The position numbers and the translations under genes are program-made. The notes under the pieces are model-generated. The model searched no databases, was not told where the DNA came from, and saw nothing but the letters and a program-made list of their open reading frames with translations. Positions 25,254 through 32,651 of a stretch of 64,000 nt of DNA are shown piece after piece. The DNA is from Nocardia vermiculata NBRC 100427 (GTDB lineage Bacteria; Actinomycetota; Actinomycetes; Mycobacteriales; Mycobacteriaceae): positions 62,001 to 126,000 of the forward strand of contig NZ_BDCA01000013.1 of assembly GCF_001613265.1 (NCBI RefSeq). Direction: 5' to 3'. The stretch's first letter is position 1. Each line of letters opens with the position of its first letter.

Positions 25254-26028
25254 CGGTGAGTCCGTAGATGTCGAGGGTACGGGTGGTGCCGTGGCCCGGC
25301 CGGACTGCGCCACGTACACCGAAGATCTGTTCCAGCACCGTGGGGTCGAGTACTTGCTCGGGCGGTCCCACCGCGACGACAGCTCCGTCCTGCAGTACGG
25401 CCAGGGCATCGCAGTATTCGGTGGCCAGGCGTAGATCGTGCAGGGTGATCAGGACGGCGAGTCCGTCGGCGGCGAACGTGCGCAGCAGGGTGAGAATCGA
25501 CAACTGCTGATGCAGATCCAGATGATTGGTCGGTTCGTCGAGCAACAGCACCTCGGGTTCCTGTGCGAGGGCGCGCGCGAGTGAGACCCGCTGGCGCTCC
25601 CCGCCGGACAGGGCCGCGACGTCGCGGTCGGCGAGCGCGGTGAGTCCCACTTGCCGCATTACTCGCTCCACCGTGGCGGCGTCGTCGGAGTTCAGCGGTT
25701 GGAGCCAGCCACGGCGCGCGGTCCGACCCAGCCGCACCGATTCGCGGACGGTGACGCCCGCGAGCGCGACCGGCTCCTGAACACTCACTCCGATCGTGCG
25801 GGCCAGGTGACGCCTGCGCAGGCCGGTGATATCTGCACCGTCCAGTGCGATCACGCCCGCACTCGCGGGTAGAGCGCGGTAGCAGGTACGCAGCAGGGTT
25901 GTCTTACCGCTGCCGTTCGGGCCGACCAGTGCCAGCACCTGTCCGGGCGCTACTTCCAGGTCCGCGCCGTGCAGCACGAGTCGGCCACCGAGCCGCACCT
26001 GTACCGCGGCGGCGGTCACTTTCGCCAT
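25246..26028 (-). CDS. btuD: ABC transporter ATPase, BtuD/FecE-like
   Basis: The protein has 260 residues from ATG 26028. Walker A is VLALVGPNGSGKTTLLRTCY, the Q-loop lies in TIGVSVQEPVAL, the signature is VAALSGGERQRVSLARALAQ, Walker B is EVLLLDEPTNHLDLHQQ and the switch His is in VLITLHDLRLATEYCDALAV. The LSGGE-QRV-LARALAQ wording is typical of the vitamin B12/siderophore subfamily. The start overlaps the permease stop (TGATG). The symbol is given because of the riboswitch; a siderophore or heme substrate is not excluded. Confidence 0.88.
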   Translation of the reverse strand: MAKVTAAAVQVRLGGRLVLHGADLEVAPGQVLALVGPNGSGKTTLLRTCYRALPASAGVIALDGADITGLRRRHLARTIGVSVQEPVALAGVTVRESVRLGRTARRGWLQPLNSDDAATVERVMRQVGLTALADRDVAALSGGERQRVSLARALAQEPEVLLLDEPTNHLDLHQQLSILTLLRTFAADGLAVLITLHDLRLATEYCDALAVLQDGAVVAVGPPEQVLDPTVLEQIFGVRGAVRPGHGTTRTLDIYGLTDD

Positions 26029-27116
26029 CAGCGCACCATCCCGTAACGGCGCCAGAGCATGACGAGGAAGACAGGCCCGCCGAGCAGTCCGGTAACCACC
26101 CCGACCGGCAGCTCCGTGCTGTGGCTGACCGAGCGGGCCAGCATATCCGCGAGAACCAGCGACAGCGCGCCGAGTGCGGCCGAGGTAGGCAGCAGCCGCA
26201 CGGAGCTGCGCCCGGCCAGATATCCGGCCAGATGCGGGATGAGCAGGCCGACGAATCCGATCGCGCCCGATACCGCCACCGCGCCTGCGGTCAGCAGTGA
26301 GACCGCGAGCAACAGCAGCACGCGAAACCGGGGGACGTTCATTCCGAGTGCGGTAGCCCCGTCGTCGCCGGTGAGTAACAGATCCAAGCGTCGGTGGCAG
26401 CCGAGTACGGCAAGTCCGACTCCGGCGAACACCACGGTCGGTGCCCACAGCACGGTCCAGCCGGCATCCCCGAAACCGCCGGCCAGCCAGCGCATCACCG
26501 TGCCCAACTCGTGGTCGTCGCCGAGCACCAGCAGGACGAAGGTGACCAGGGCAGAGAACGCCATGGTCATCGCCGCTCCGACCAGGACTACCGCCGTTGC
26601 ATCGTGGGCGCGATGTGCTACGACGATGGTGCCCGCCAGCGGGAGCAGCGCACCGAGGAACGCCGCGACCGGAAGTGTGAACGCGCCCCACATTCCGGCG
26701 CCTACACCGAACACCGTCACCACCACGACACCGAACCCGGCACCGGAGGAGACTCCCAACAGGTAGGGGTCGGCGAGCGGGTTGCGGGTGACCGCCTGCG
26801 CCACCCCTCCGGCCACGGCCAGTGACGCTCCCACCACCGCGGCGGTCAATGCCCGCGGCAACCGTGACTCGACGACGATCGCTTCCCGCGCCTCACTCCA
26901 CCACGGCGCGAACAGCTCCGGGACGACACGGTGCACGACGATCGCCCAGACGTCGCCGAGCGGAATCGATACCGTGCCCACAGATACGGCGGCGGCAACC
27001 GCCATCGCCAGCGCAGCCAGCAGCGGCACCAGGATCAGCAGCAACGGGCGGCGCCCACGTGAAGCCGCTTCGGTGCTGCCGGGAGTGGCGGCACCTTCGT
27101 CCACAACGGCGTTCAC
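26028..27116 (-). CDS. btuC: ABC transporter permease, BtuC/FecCD family
   Basis: The protein has 362 residues from GTG 27116, four bases past the binding-protein stop. About ten helices are present. Family signatures include ESRLPRALTAAVVGASLAVA, QAVTRNPLADPYLLGVSSGA (the coupling region L-DP-LLG-SSGA), GDDGATALGMNVPRFRVLLL and SGAIGFVGLLIPHLAGYLAG followed by RSSVRLLPTSAALGAL. The length is normal for FecCD permeases. A polar 30-residue N-terminal extension precedes TM1. Confidence 0.9.
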   Translation of the reverse strand: MNAVVDEGAATPGSTEAASRGRRPLLLILVPLLAALAMAVAAAVSVGTVSIPLGDVWAIVVHRVVPELFAPWWSEAREAIVVESRLPRALTAAVVGASLAVAGGVAQAVTRNPLADPYLLGVSSGAGFGVVVVTVFGVGAGMWGAFTLPVAAFLGALLPLAGTIVVAHRAHDATAVVLVGAAMTMAFSALVTFVLLVLGDDHELGTVMRWLAGGFGDAGWTVLWAPTVVFAGVGLAVLGCHRRLDLLLTGDDGATALGMNVPRFRVLLLLAVSLLTAGAVAVSGAIGFVGLLIPHLAGYLAGRSSVRLLPTSAALGALSLVLADMLARSVSHSTELPVGVVTGLLGGPVFLVMLWRRYGMVR

Positions 27117-27120
27117 GAGG

Positions 27121-28119
27121 CTATCCCTCGAACGCGCGCGGATGCAGTGCGCGAGCAATCGTCTCGGCGGAGGAGACCATCCGGGAGCTTTCGAAGAAGT
27201 CGGAGAGCGGGACGATGACGAACCGGTTGTCGCGCACCGCCGGCGTGGTCGCCATGATCGGCTGGTGCTTCAGGTACGCGATCTTGTCCGCGACGCTGGT
27301 CTCGCCGTAGTCCAGCACCACGATCGCTTCCGGCGCACGCTCGCCCACCGTTTCCCAACTCGTATCGAAGTACGGCTTGCGCCCCTCCGGTGTGAGGTTC
27401 TCGGCCCCGGCGTACTGCGCGATCAGGTGGCCCACGCCGACCCCACCGACGGTCATCGGCTGCGCTTGCCCACTGTCGTAGAAAAAGGTCGGCACCGGTG
27501 CGGCCTCGGCGAGACGGGCGCGCACCGCGTCCAGTCCGCCGGTGATGCGGTCGGCGAGAGCGGCCGCTCGGTCCTCGACACCCAGGATCTGCCCGAGCTG
27601 AGCGAAATCGTTGTCCAGTACTGCGATGTCGGAGAAACCGGCGCCGCAGTACTCGGAGAACAGGAAGGTGTGGATGCCGGCCTGCTCGAGTGCATCCCGA
27701 CTGCGACCGTCCTTGCTCTCGAACGCGCTGCGCATGCCGCCCACCACCAGATCCGGTTCCAGGTCCACGATGTGTTCGGCGCTGGGATACTCGGCGGCCA
27801 GTGACGGGATCTTGCGGAACTGTGCCGCCACCTCCGGCAGCACCTCGTCCTGCTCTCCGTAGCCCATGCCGACAATCCGATCGCCCGCGCCCAGCTGGAT
27901 CAGGGTCTCGGTGACGTGATCGTTCATCGACACGATGCGCTGTGGCGGGGCATCGTAGGTCGCGGTGCGGTCGCAGTTGGTGATCGTGACGGGGGCGTCG
28001 AAGGGGATTGCGGCGGCGGCATCCTCGAGCGTGGCACCGCGGGAACAGCCCGCGAGCACGGCCACGACGGTGGCGAAGACGACCGCGCCGACGGCGCAGC
28101 GGGGGTGGCGGCGAGACAT
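27121..28119 (-). CDS. btuF: Periplasmic corrinoid/siderophore-binding lipoprotein, BtuF-like
   Basis: The protein has 332 residues from ATG 28119. The signal peptide ends in a lipobox (TVVAVLAGCSRG), so the mature protein is a membrane-anchored lipoprotein. The class III fold is seen in TYDAPPQRIVSMNDHVTETL, LIQLGAGDRIVGMGYGEQDE, EHIVDLEPDLVVGGMRSAFE and WETVGERAPEAIVVLDYGET. Two Cys pairs may exist (TNCDRT, SEYCGAG). An in-frame GTG further upstream would lie inside the riboswitch and is rejected. The riboswitch argues for cobalamin or a cobalamin precursor. A role in F420-0 uptake, proposed for a related actinobacterial family, cannot be excluded by eye. Confidence 0.85.
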   Translation of the reverse strand: MSRRHPRCAVGAVVFATVVAVLAGCSRGATLEDAAAAIPFDAPVTITNCDRTATYDAPPQRIVSMNDHVTETLIQLGAGDRIVGMGYGEQDEVLPEVAAQFRKIPSLAAEYPSAEHIVDLEPDLVVGGMRSAFESKDGRSRDALEQAGIHTFLFSEYCGAGFSDIAVLDNDFAQLGQILGVEDRAAALADRITGGLDAVRARLAEAAPVPTFFYDSGQAQPMTVGGVGVGHLIAQYAGAENLTPEGRKPYFDTSWETVGERAPEAIVVLDYGETSVADKIAYLKHQPIMATTPAVRDNRFVIVPLSDFFESSRMVSSAETIARALHPRAFEG

Positions 28120-28184
28120 GAGGCGACCTCGACGTTCTACTCGGGTGGAGCAACACGCAGACCGCCCGCGGGGAGCTACCGCCC

Positions 28185-28344
28185 ACACCGCCTTGCCGGA
28201 CTCCGTCTCGCAGTCCACGGCGATGCACGGGTAGTCGCGAACAGCCGAGCAGGTGATCGGGCTTGCCGTCGGTCGACGGCTTACCGTTGCGGGTCAGCGC
28301 CGGAATTGCACCGGACTTCTCCCACTCGGAAGTCAGCAAAACTT
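28185..28344 (-). promoter_or_regulatory. Cobalamin (B12) riboswitch
   Basis: Read on the minus strand, the leader contains CCGGTGCAATTCCGG (28314-28300), then CGCTGACCCGCAACGGTAAG (about 28299-28280), which is the conserved B12-box core (GCTGNCCCGCAACTGTAA in the consensus). AGCCCGATCACCTG follows at 28263-28250, where the consensus has AG-C-GGA-ACCTGCC. The order and spacing are those of the cobalamin aptamer. A run to the btuF-like start leaves about 65 bases for the expression platform. Boundaries are approximate. Confidence 0.88.
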
Positions 28345-28350
28345 CGAATC

Positions 28351-28356
28351 ATTATG
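28351..28356 (-). promoter_or_regulatory. Putative -10 element of the riboswitch operon
   Basis: CATAAT on the minus strand matches the TATAAT consensus in five of six positions. It lies just upstream of the aptamer, which would put the transcript start near 28344. No clear -35 was seen. Confidence 0.4.
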
Positions 28357-28475
28357 CACGCTCGCCGATGAGCAGACGAACCGGGCGTTTGTGGATCCTG
28401 ATCGAAGCCGCACCGGTCGGTGCTGCGGCATGTGCAGACGGAGCTCGGACGCCGCAGCTTCGCGACTGGAAGGGC

Positions 28476-29435
28476 TCAGAGCTGGGCCAGGCGCGGCGCG
28501 CCGTGGTGTGTTCGCACCCACGTCCCCGCTTCGCGAGTGAGCTCGGTGGTGCTACCCAGCAACCCGTCGAGTACCAGGACACGACGGGCGTGGCGGTGGA
28601 AGTCGTGTTCGGCGGTGAAGCCGATACCGCCCAGAATCTGCTGGCAGTGGCGTGCGGTGATGCGGGCGGCCTGCCCGGCGGCCGCCTTGGCGAGCAACGC
28701 GCCGAGATCGGTGTCGGCGACCGACAGGGTGGCCTCGGCGCCCTCGATGGCCACCAGCGTTTCGGCCAGGCGGTGGCGCACGGCCTGATGGGCGGCGAGT
28801 GGCCGGCCGAACTGGACGCGGTCGAGAGCGTGGCGGCGGGCCAGGGCGAGCATGGTGCGACTGCTGCCCACCAGCCACCAGGACAGGGCGCGTCGGCCTG
28901 CGGCAAGGGGGAGCGTCTCACCGGCGGGAACCGTGTGCAGGGGCAGTTCGGGGTCGAGCGCGTCCGCGGTCGTTCGGCCCTCGAACGACGGCTGATCCGC
29001 GCGCACCGAGTCGTGGTCTTCGGGAGCCGTCGGGGACAGGTCCTCAGCTCGTGCCCAGCGCACCCACCGCCCGCCCGCAGCGGGCAGGGCCACCGTGGCG
29101 GGCAGCTCCCGGCCCGCGGCGTGGGCGACGACGTCGTTGAGGATCGGTGCGTGCGCGCCGGTCTCACCCAGGAGCCGGAACACCAGGGGGACGGCGAGAT
29201 CCGGCGATTCGGTGAGCAGGTCGAGCCAGCCGAATTCACGCAGGGCGGTGTCCAGCGTCGTACCGGTGCACGCTGTCATGGTGGCGCGCAGGCTTTCGCT
29301 CAGCAGAGCTGTCTCATCGACGTCCATGGTCATCCGTTCCGAATCCGGTGCCGGGCAGGTGAATAGCGCGTTGGGTTCGGGTGGTGGTGCCGGGCCGCCC
29401 TGAGCAGGCACGGTGCGGAGGCGATCCGGGCACAT
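28476..29435 (-). CDS. Acyl-CoA dehydrogenase, C-terminal-type subunit
   Basis: The protein has 319 residues from ATG 29435, directly after the stop of the neighbouring acyl-CoA dehydrogenase; ATG 29333 (MTMDVDETALLSESLRATM) is a plausible alternative. The N-terminal half is degenerate. The C-terminal flavin domain is clear: LARRHALDRVQFGRPLAAHQ, then ITARHCQQILGGIGFTAEHD and FHRHARRVLVLDGLLGSTTE. Such short partners form heteromeric FadE complexes with a full-length neighbour in actinobacterial steroid and alicyclic degradation (alpha2beta2 FadE pairs). The catalytic Glu of the group is not evident here, in line with a pairing role. Confidence 0.8.
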   Translation of the reverse strand: MCPDRLRTVPAQGGPAPPPEPNALFTCPAPDSERMTMDVDETALLSESLRATMTACTGTTLDTALREFGWLDLLTESPDLAVPLVFRLLGETGAHAPILNDVVAHAAGRELPATVALPAAGGRWVRWARAEDLSPTAPEDHDSVRADQPSFEGRTTADALDPELPLHTVPAGETLPLAAGRRALSWWLVGSSRTMLALARRHALDRVQFGRPLAAHQAVRHRLAETLVAIEGAEATLSVADTDLGALLAKAAAGQAARITARHCQQILGGIGFTAEHDFHRHARRVLVLDGLLGSTTELTREAGTWVRTHHGAPRLAQL

Positions 29436-30524
29436 TCACTCCTTGCCCAGGTCGAGTAGTCGGCGGGCGACGATATTGCGCTGGATCTCGGCGGTGCCAC
29501 CGTAGATGGTCGCGGCGCGGGAGTACAGGAACTCGGTGCGCCATTCCTCGTCGTCGAATTCCATGGTTCCGGGCAGCAGATCCCGTGCGGTGTCGAACAA
29601 TTGCTGTTCGGCGGTGGCCAGCAGGATCTTGTCGATCGAGGTCTCCGGGCCGAGTCGTTCACCGTCGGCAAGGCGCTGCTGGGTGCGGTGGGATCGGCAG
29701 CGCACCGTATGCAATGCGAGGTAGGCGGCGCCCAGCGCGGCGTCGTCGTGCACCGGAGTTTCGGCGGTCAGTGCGTCGAGGCGGGTGAACAAATAGGCGA
29801 TGCGGTGCCAGAAGCAGGTGGAACGCTCGTGCGGGAGCAGATCCATCGCAACCCTCCACCCGTCGCCGGTTGCGCCCAGCATCCGCGCGTCCGGCACCAC
29901 CACGTCGTCGAAGTAGACCTCGGCGAATTCGTCGACGCCGTGGATGGTGCGCAGGGGCCGCACGGTGATGCCGGGGGAGTTCATATCGACGAAGAACGCG
30001 GTGATGCCGTCGTGTCCGGGGGCGGTGCGGGTCAGCAGGACACATCGCTGCGAGTACTGGGCCAGGCTCGTCCACACCTTCTGCCCGCTGATCACCCAAT
30101 TATCCCCGTCGGCAACGGCTTTGGTGCTCAGCGAAGCCAGATCGCTGCCGGAGCCCGGCTCGGAGAAACCCTGGCACCACTGTTCGCGCCCGGACAGCAG
30201 GGCCGGGACCATCTCGGCGGCCAGCTCCGGGCGGGCATAGGAGATCATGGTCGGCGCCAGTACCTCGACCATCGAGTAGATGCCCGGCTCGGCGAGCCCG
30301 CGGGTGGCGACTTCTTCACCCAGCACGGCCCGCAACGCTGCCGGGCCGCCCAGGCCGCCGACCTCTTCTGGCCACCCGTACCGCATCCAGCCGGCGTCGT
30401 AGAGGGCGCGACGCACCCGGCCGAGCTGCGCTACCTGCTCGTCCAGCGTGCGAGCGCCGTTCGGCGACAAGTCGTTCTCGCCGAACCACTCGCGCACCCC
30501 GTCCCGGAACGTCGCGATATCCAT
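29436..30524 (-). CDS. Acyl-CoA dehydrogenase, full-length
   Basis: The protein has 362 residues from ATG 30524, chosen because GGGAA lies eight bases upstream; ATG 30539 would add five. The FAD/substrate signatures are QWCQGFSEPGSGSDLASLST (GFSEPGAGSDLA) and WVISGQKVWTSLAQYSQRCV. The C-terminal part is LYSRAATIYGGTAEIQRNIV (YGGT-EIQ-NI). Length and motifs are complete. It abuts the shorter dehydrogenase gene downstream, so a heteromeric enzyme is likely. It is separated by about 150 bases from the SnoaL-like gene upstream but runs in the same direction. Confidence 0.9.
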   Translation of the reverse strand: MDIATFRDGVREWFGENDLSPNGARTLDEQVAQLGRVRRALYDAGWMRYGWPEEVGGLGGPAALRAVLGEEVATRGLAEPGIYSMVEVLAPTMISYARPELAAEMVPALLSGREQWCQGFSEPGSGSDLASLSTKAVADGDNWVISGQKVWTSLAQYSQRCVLLTRTAPGHDGITAFFVDMNSPGITVRPLRTIHGVDEFAEVYFDDVVVPDARMLGATGDGWRVAMDLLPHERSTCFWHRIAYLFTRLDALTAETPVHDDAALGAAYLALHTVRCRSHRTQQRLADGERLGPETSIDKILLATAEQQLFDTARDLLPGTMEFDDEEWRTEFLYSRAATIYGGTAEIQRNIVARRLLDLGKE

Positions 30525-30676
30525 AACTGCAGTTCCCATCCTGGAAGGTGTGACGACACGGCGCGCCGGCCTGCGAACCCAGCGGTCTCTCGGGCGGAAC
30601 GACGGTGTCCGCTCTCCTCGGAGTGCGGAACCACAGGCGATCCGTTGCCGCCGTTCGGTCCGCGCCCTGGGCCGTT

Positions 30677-31096
30677 CTAGCGTGCCGCCGGGCGGTCGAA
30701 GGCGTGCGGGATCCCCGAATCGTGGTCTCCGCTGCGGCGGATGAAGGTCATCTTCCGGGTGCGCAGCCGCCAGCCGTCGTCGGTGCGCAGATAGGTGTCG
30801 GTGTAGTAGCCGATCCGCATATCGTGGGTGCTGTGCTCGACGAAACACAGCGGCTGGGTGCCGGTGGCAGTATCGCCGTCGATGTCGAGAACCGGTGTGC
30901 CGGTGAGGAACAGCCCCTTCGGTGCAGCCGCGACCAGTTCCGGGAAGATATCGAGGGTGTAGGTGTCGCCGAAGGCGCTGTAGGTGCCGTCGGGGGTGAA
31001 CACCTGTACCAGGCCGTCGATATCGCCCTGGGTGATGGTGACCGCGTAACGGGCCAGTAGTTGCTGGATATCGAGCAGGTCGTCATTTCTGGACAT
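30677..31096 (-). CDS. SnoaL/NTF2-like protein
   Basis: The protein has 139 residues from ATG 31096. The cone-fold wording is clear: DLLDIQQLLARYAVTITQGD, DGLVQVFTPDGTYSAFGDTY, then GTQPLCFVEHSTHDMRIGYY and RTDDGWRLRTRKMTFIRRSG. Members act as small isomerases, dehydratases or cyclases (ketosteroid-isomerase-like). It overlaps the amidohydrolase by 14 bases. The Asp and His of the pocket (GDTYT, EHSTHDMR) could be catalytic. Its role in the pathway is unknown. Confidence 0.82.
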   Translation of the reverse strand: MSRNDDLLDIQQLLARYAVTITQGDIDGLVQVFTPDGTYSAFGDTYTLDIFPELVAAAPKGLFLTGTPVLDIDGDTATGTQPLCFVEHSTHDMRIGYYTDTYLRTDDGWRLRTRKMTFIRRSGDHDSGIPHAFDRPAAR

Positions 31097-32300
31097 AAAC
31101 CTTGCCGCCTTTCATCACGAAGCGCACGTCCCGGGTCACGGTGATGTCGTCGACGGGATTGCCCGGTACCCCGATGATGTCGGCGAGCAGGCCCTCGGCG
31201 ATGCGGCCGCGATCGTCGGCATCGATGAGCTCGGCCGCGTTGACGGTGCCGGCGCGCAGCACATCCAGCGCGGGGATCCCGCGCTCCACCAGTGCTACCA
31301 GTTCATCGGCGTTGCGGCCGTGCGGAATGGCGGGGGCGTCGGTGCCGACCGCGATACGCACACCGGCGTCGTAGGCCGCCTTCACCGAGGTGCGTGCCTT
31401 CGGGAACATCTCGGCCGCTTTGGCTTTCAATGCGGGGTCAGCCTTGGAGATGTCCATGGCGTCGGCGAGGCGGGTGGTGGGCACCATCCAGGTGCGGGCT
31501 TCGACCATCTTCGCGATGGTCTCGTCGTCGATGAGGAACCCGTGTTCGATGCAGTCGATCCCGGCGTCGATGGCGTGGCGTACCGCCTCCGCGCCGTGGG
31601 TGTGCGCGGCGACCTTGAGACCACGCCGATGCGCCTCGTCGACGATCGCACGCAGCTCCTCATCCGAATAATGTTGTGCGCCCGGTGCTCCCGTGAGTGA
31701 CATGACACCGCCGGAGACGCAGATCTTGATCAGTTGAGCGCCGTGCTTGATCTGGTACCGCACCGCCTTACGGACCTCGTCGACCCCGTTCGCGATGCCC
31801 TCCTCGAGCGTCAGCTTCAGCACATCGGGGGCGAAGGCGGAGAACATGGTCGGATCGAGATGGCCGCCGGTGGGGGTGATGGCGTGTCCGGCCGGCACGA
31901 TCCGCGGACCGTCGATCCAGTTGGCATCGATCGCCTTACCCAACGCCACGTCGAGCAGGTATCCGCCGGTCTTCACGAACAGACCCAGATTGCGCACGGT
32001 GGTGAATCCAGCGCGCAGGGTGCGGCGGGCATTACCGACCGCCCGCAGCACCCGTGTCGCCGGATCGTCGGTGACACTGGAGGACAGCCCGGTTTCCCCG
32101 CGCCCGCCCATCAGGAGGTTGACCTCCATATCCATCAGGCCGGGCAGCAGCACCAGATCACCGAGATCGACGATCTCGTCCTCGTCGTGGACCGCGCCGC
32201 CGACGGCGACGATCGTGTCCCCGTCGACGCGTACCACTCCCGGCCGGACGATCTCACCGGTGTCGACATCGAGTACTCCGGCAGCCCGCAGTGTCAGCAT
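31083..32300 (-). CDS. Amidohydrolase-family protein, imidazolonepropionase/prolidase-like
   Basis: The protein has 405 residues from ATG 32300. The metal-dependent TIM-barrel signatures are LVLLPGLMDMEVNLLMGGRG (where typical members have PG-ID-H-H; here the first His pair reads MEVN), GLKVAAHTHGAEAVRHAIDA, DCIEHGFLIDDETIAKMVEA and RIAVGTDAPAIPHGRNADEL. The first HxH motif is therefore replaced, which is unusual for a hydrolase and may mean altered metal use. Otherwise it has the AdeC/Sgx9260-like form. It overlaps the SnoaL-like gene and follows the small 32304 gene by three bases. Confidence 0.8.
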   Translation of the reverse strand: MLTLRAAGVLDVDTGEIVRPGVVRVDGDTIVAVGGAVHDEDEIVDLGDLVLLPGLMDMEVNLLMGGRGETGLSSSVTDDPATRVLRAVGNARRTLRAGFTTVRNLGLFVKTGGYLLDVALGKAIDANWIDGPRIVPAGHAITPTGGHLDPTMFSAFAPDVLKLTLEEGIANGVDEVRKAVRYQIKHGAQLIKICVSGGVMSLTGAPGAQHYSDEELRAIVDEAHRRGLKVAAHTHGAEAVRHAIDAGIDCIEHGFLIDDETIAKMVEARTWMVPTTRLADAMDISKADPALKAKAAEMFPKARTSVKAAYDAGVRIAVGTDAPAIPHGRNADELVALVERGIPALDVLRAGTVNAAELIDADDRGRIAEGLLADIIGVPGNPVDDITVTRDVRFVMKGGKVYVQK

Positions 32301-32303
32301 CGT

Positions 32304-32651
32304 CTACACCACCGTTTCCTTGACGCAATCGAGGTAGGCGGCACCGGAGTCCGGCACCCGCGGCTGTTTCCACACCTCGACGGGAAATGACACCATGATC
32401 AGGGATTGCATCAGGTGCGTGAGATGACGGGCATCGTCGGGCATCTCGTCGAGGGGGAATTTGTCGAGGTAGGTCATCGCTTCCTCGAGCCGGGGGAATG
32501 CGGCGTCGTAGAGGGCCTGCATTTCCGGCATGGTGGAAGCGAGTCGCTTGCTGTAGCGTTCCGGCTCGGTCGCGAGAATCCAATCGGAAAACGTGGCGAG
32601 ATCGGCGAAATCGGCCGGCAGTTGTTTGACTTGGGTATCAGGCGTTGGCAT
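32304..32651 (-). CDS. Small protein of unknown function next to Rieske oxygenase
   Basis: The 115-residue protein starts at ATG 32651, overlapping the end of the Rieske gene by 14 bases. It contains LPADFADLATFSDWILATEP, MPEMQALYDAAFPRLEEAMT and PDDARHLTHLMQSLIMVSFP. It is all-helical in appearance, with no Cys pair and no signal. I do not recognise a named family. Position and overlap make it a candidate accessory or small subunit of the oxygenase at 32638, although it does not look like the usual NTF2-fold beta subunit. Confidence 0.65.
   Translation of the reverse strand: MPTPDTQVKQLPADFADLATFSDWILATEPERYSKRLASTMPEMQALYDAAFPRLEEAMTYLDKFPLDEMPDDARHLTHLMQSLIMVSFPVEVWKQPRVPDSGAAYLDCVKETVV

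Noticed and set aside
25246..28119. Siderophore or F420-0 transporter instead of cobalamin
   Set aside because: Both were considered because of the FhuF-like gene and the actinobacterial setting; the B12 riboswitch is stronger evidence, though substrate remains inferred.
28120..28218. N-terminal extension of the BtuF-like lipoprotein
   Set aside because: It would be encoded inside the riboswitch region, and the signal peptide starts at ATG 28119.
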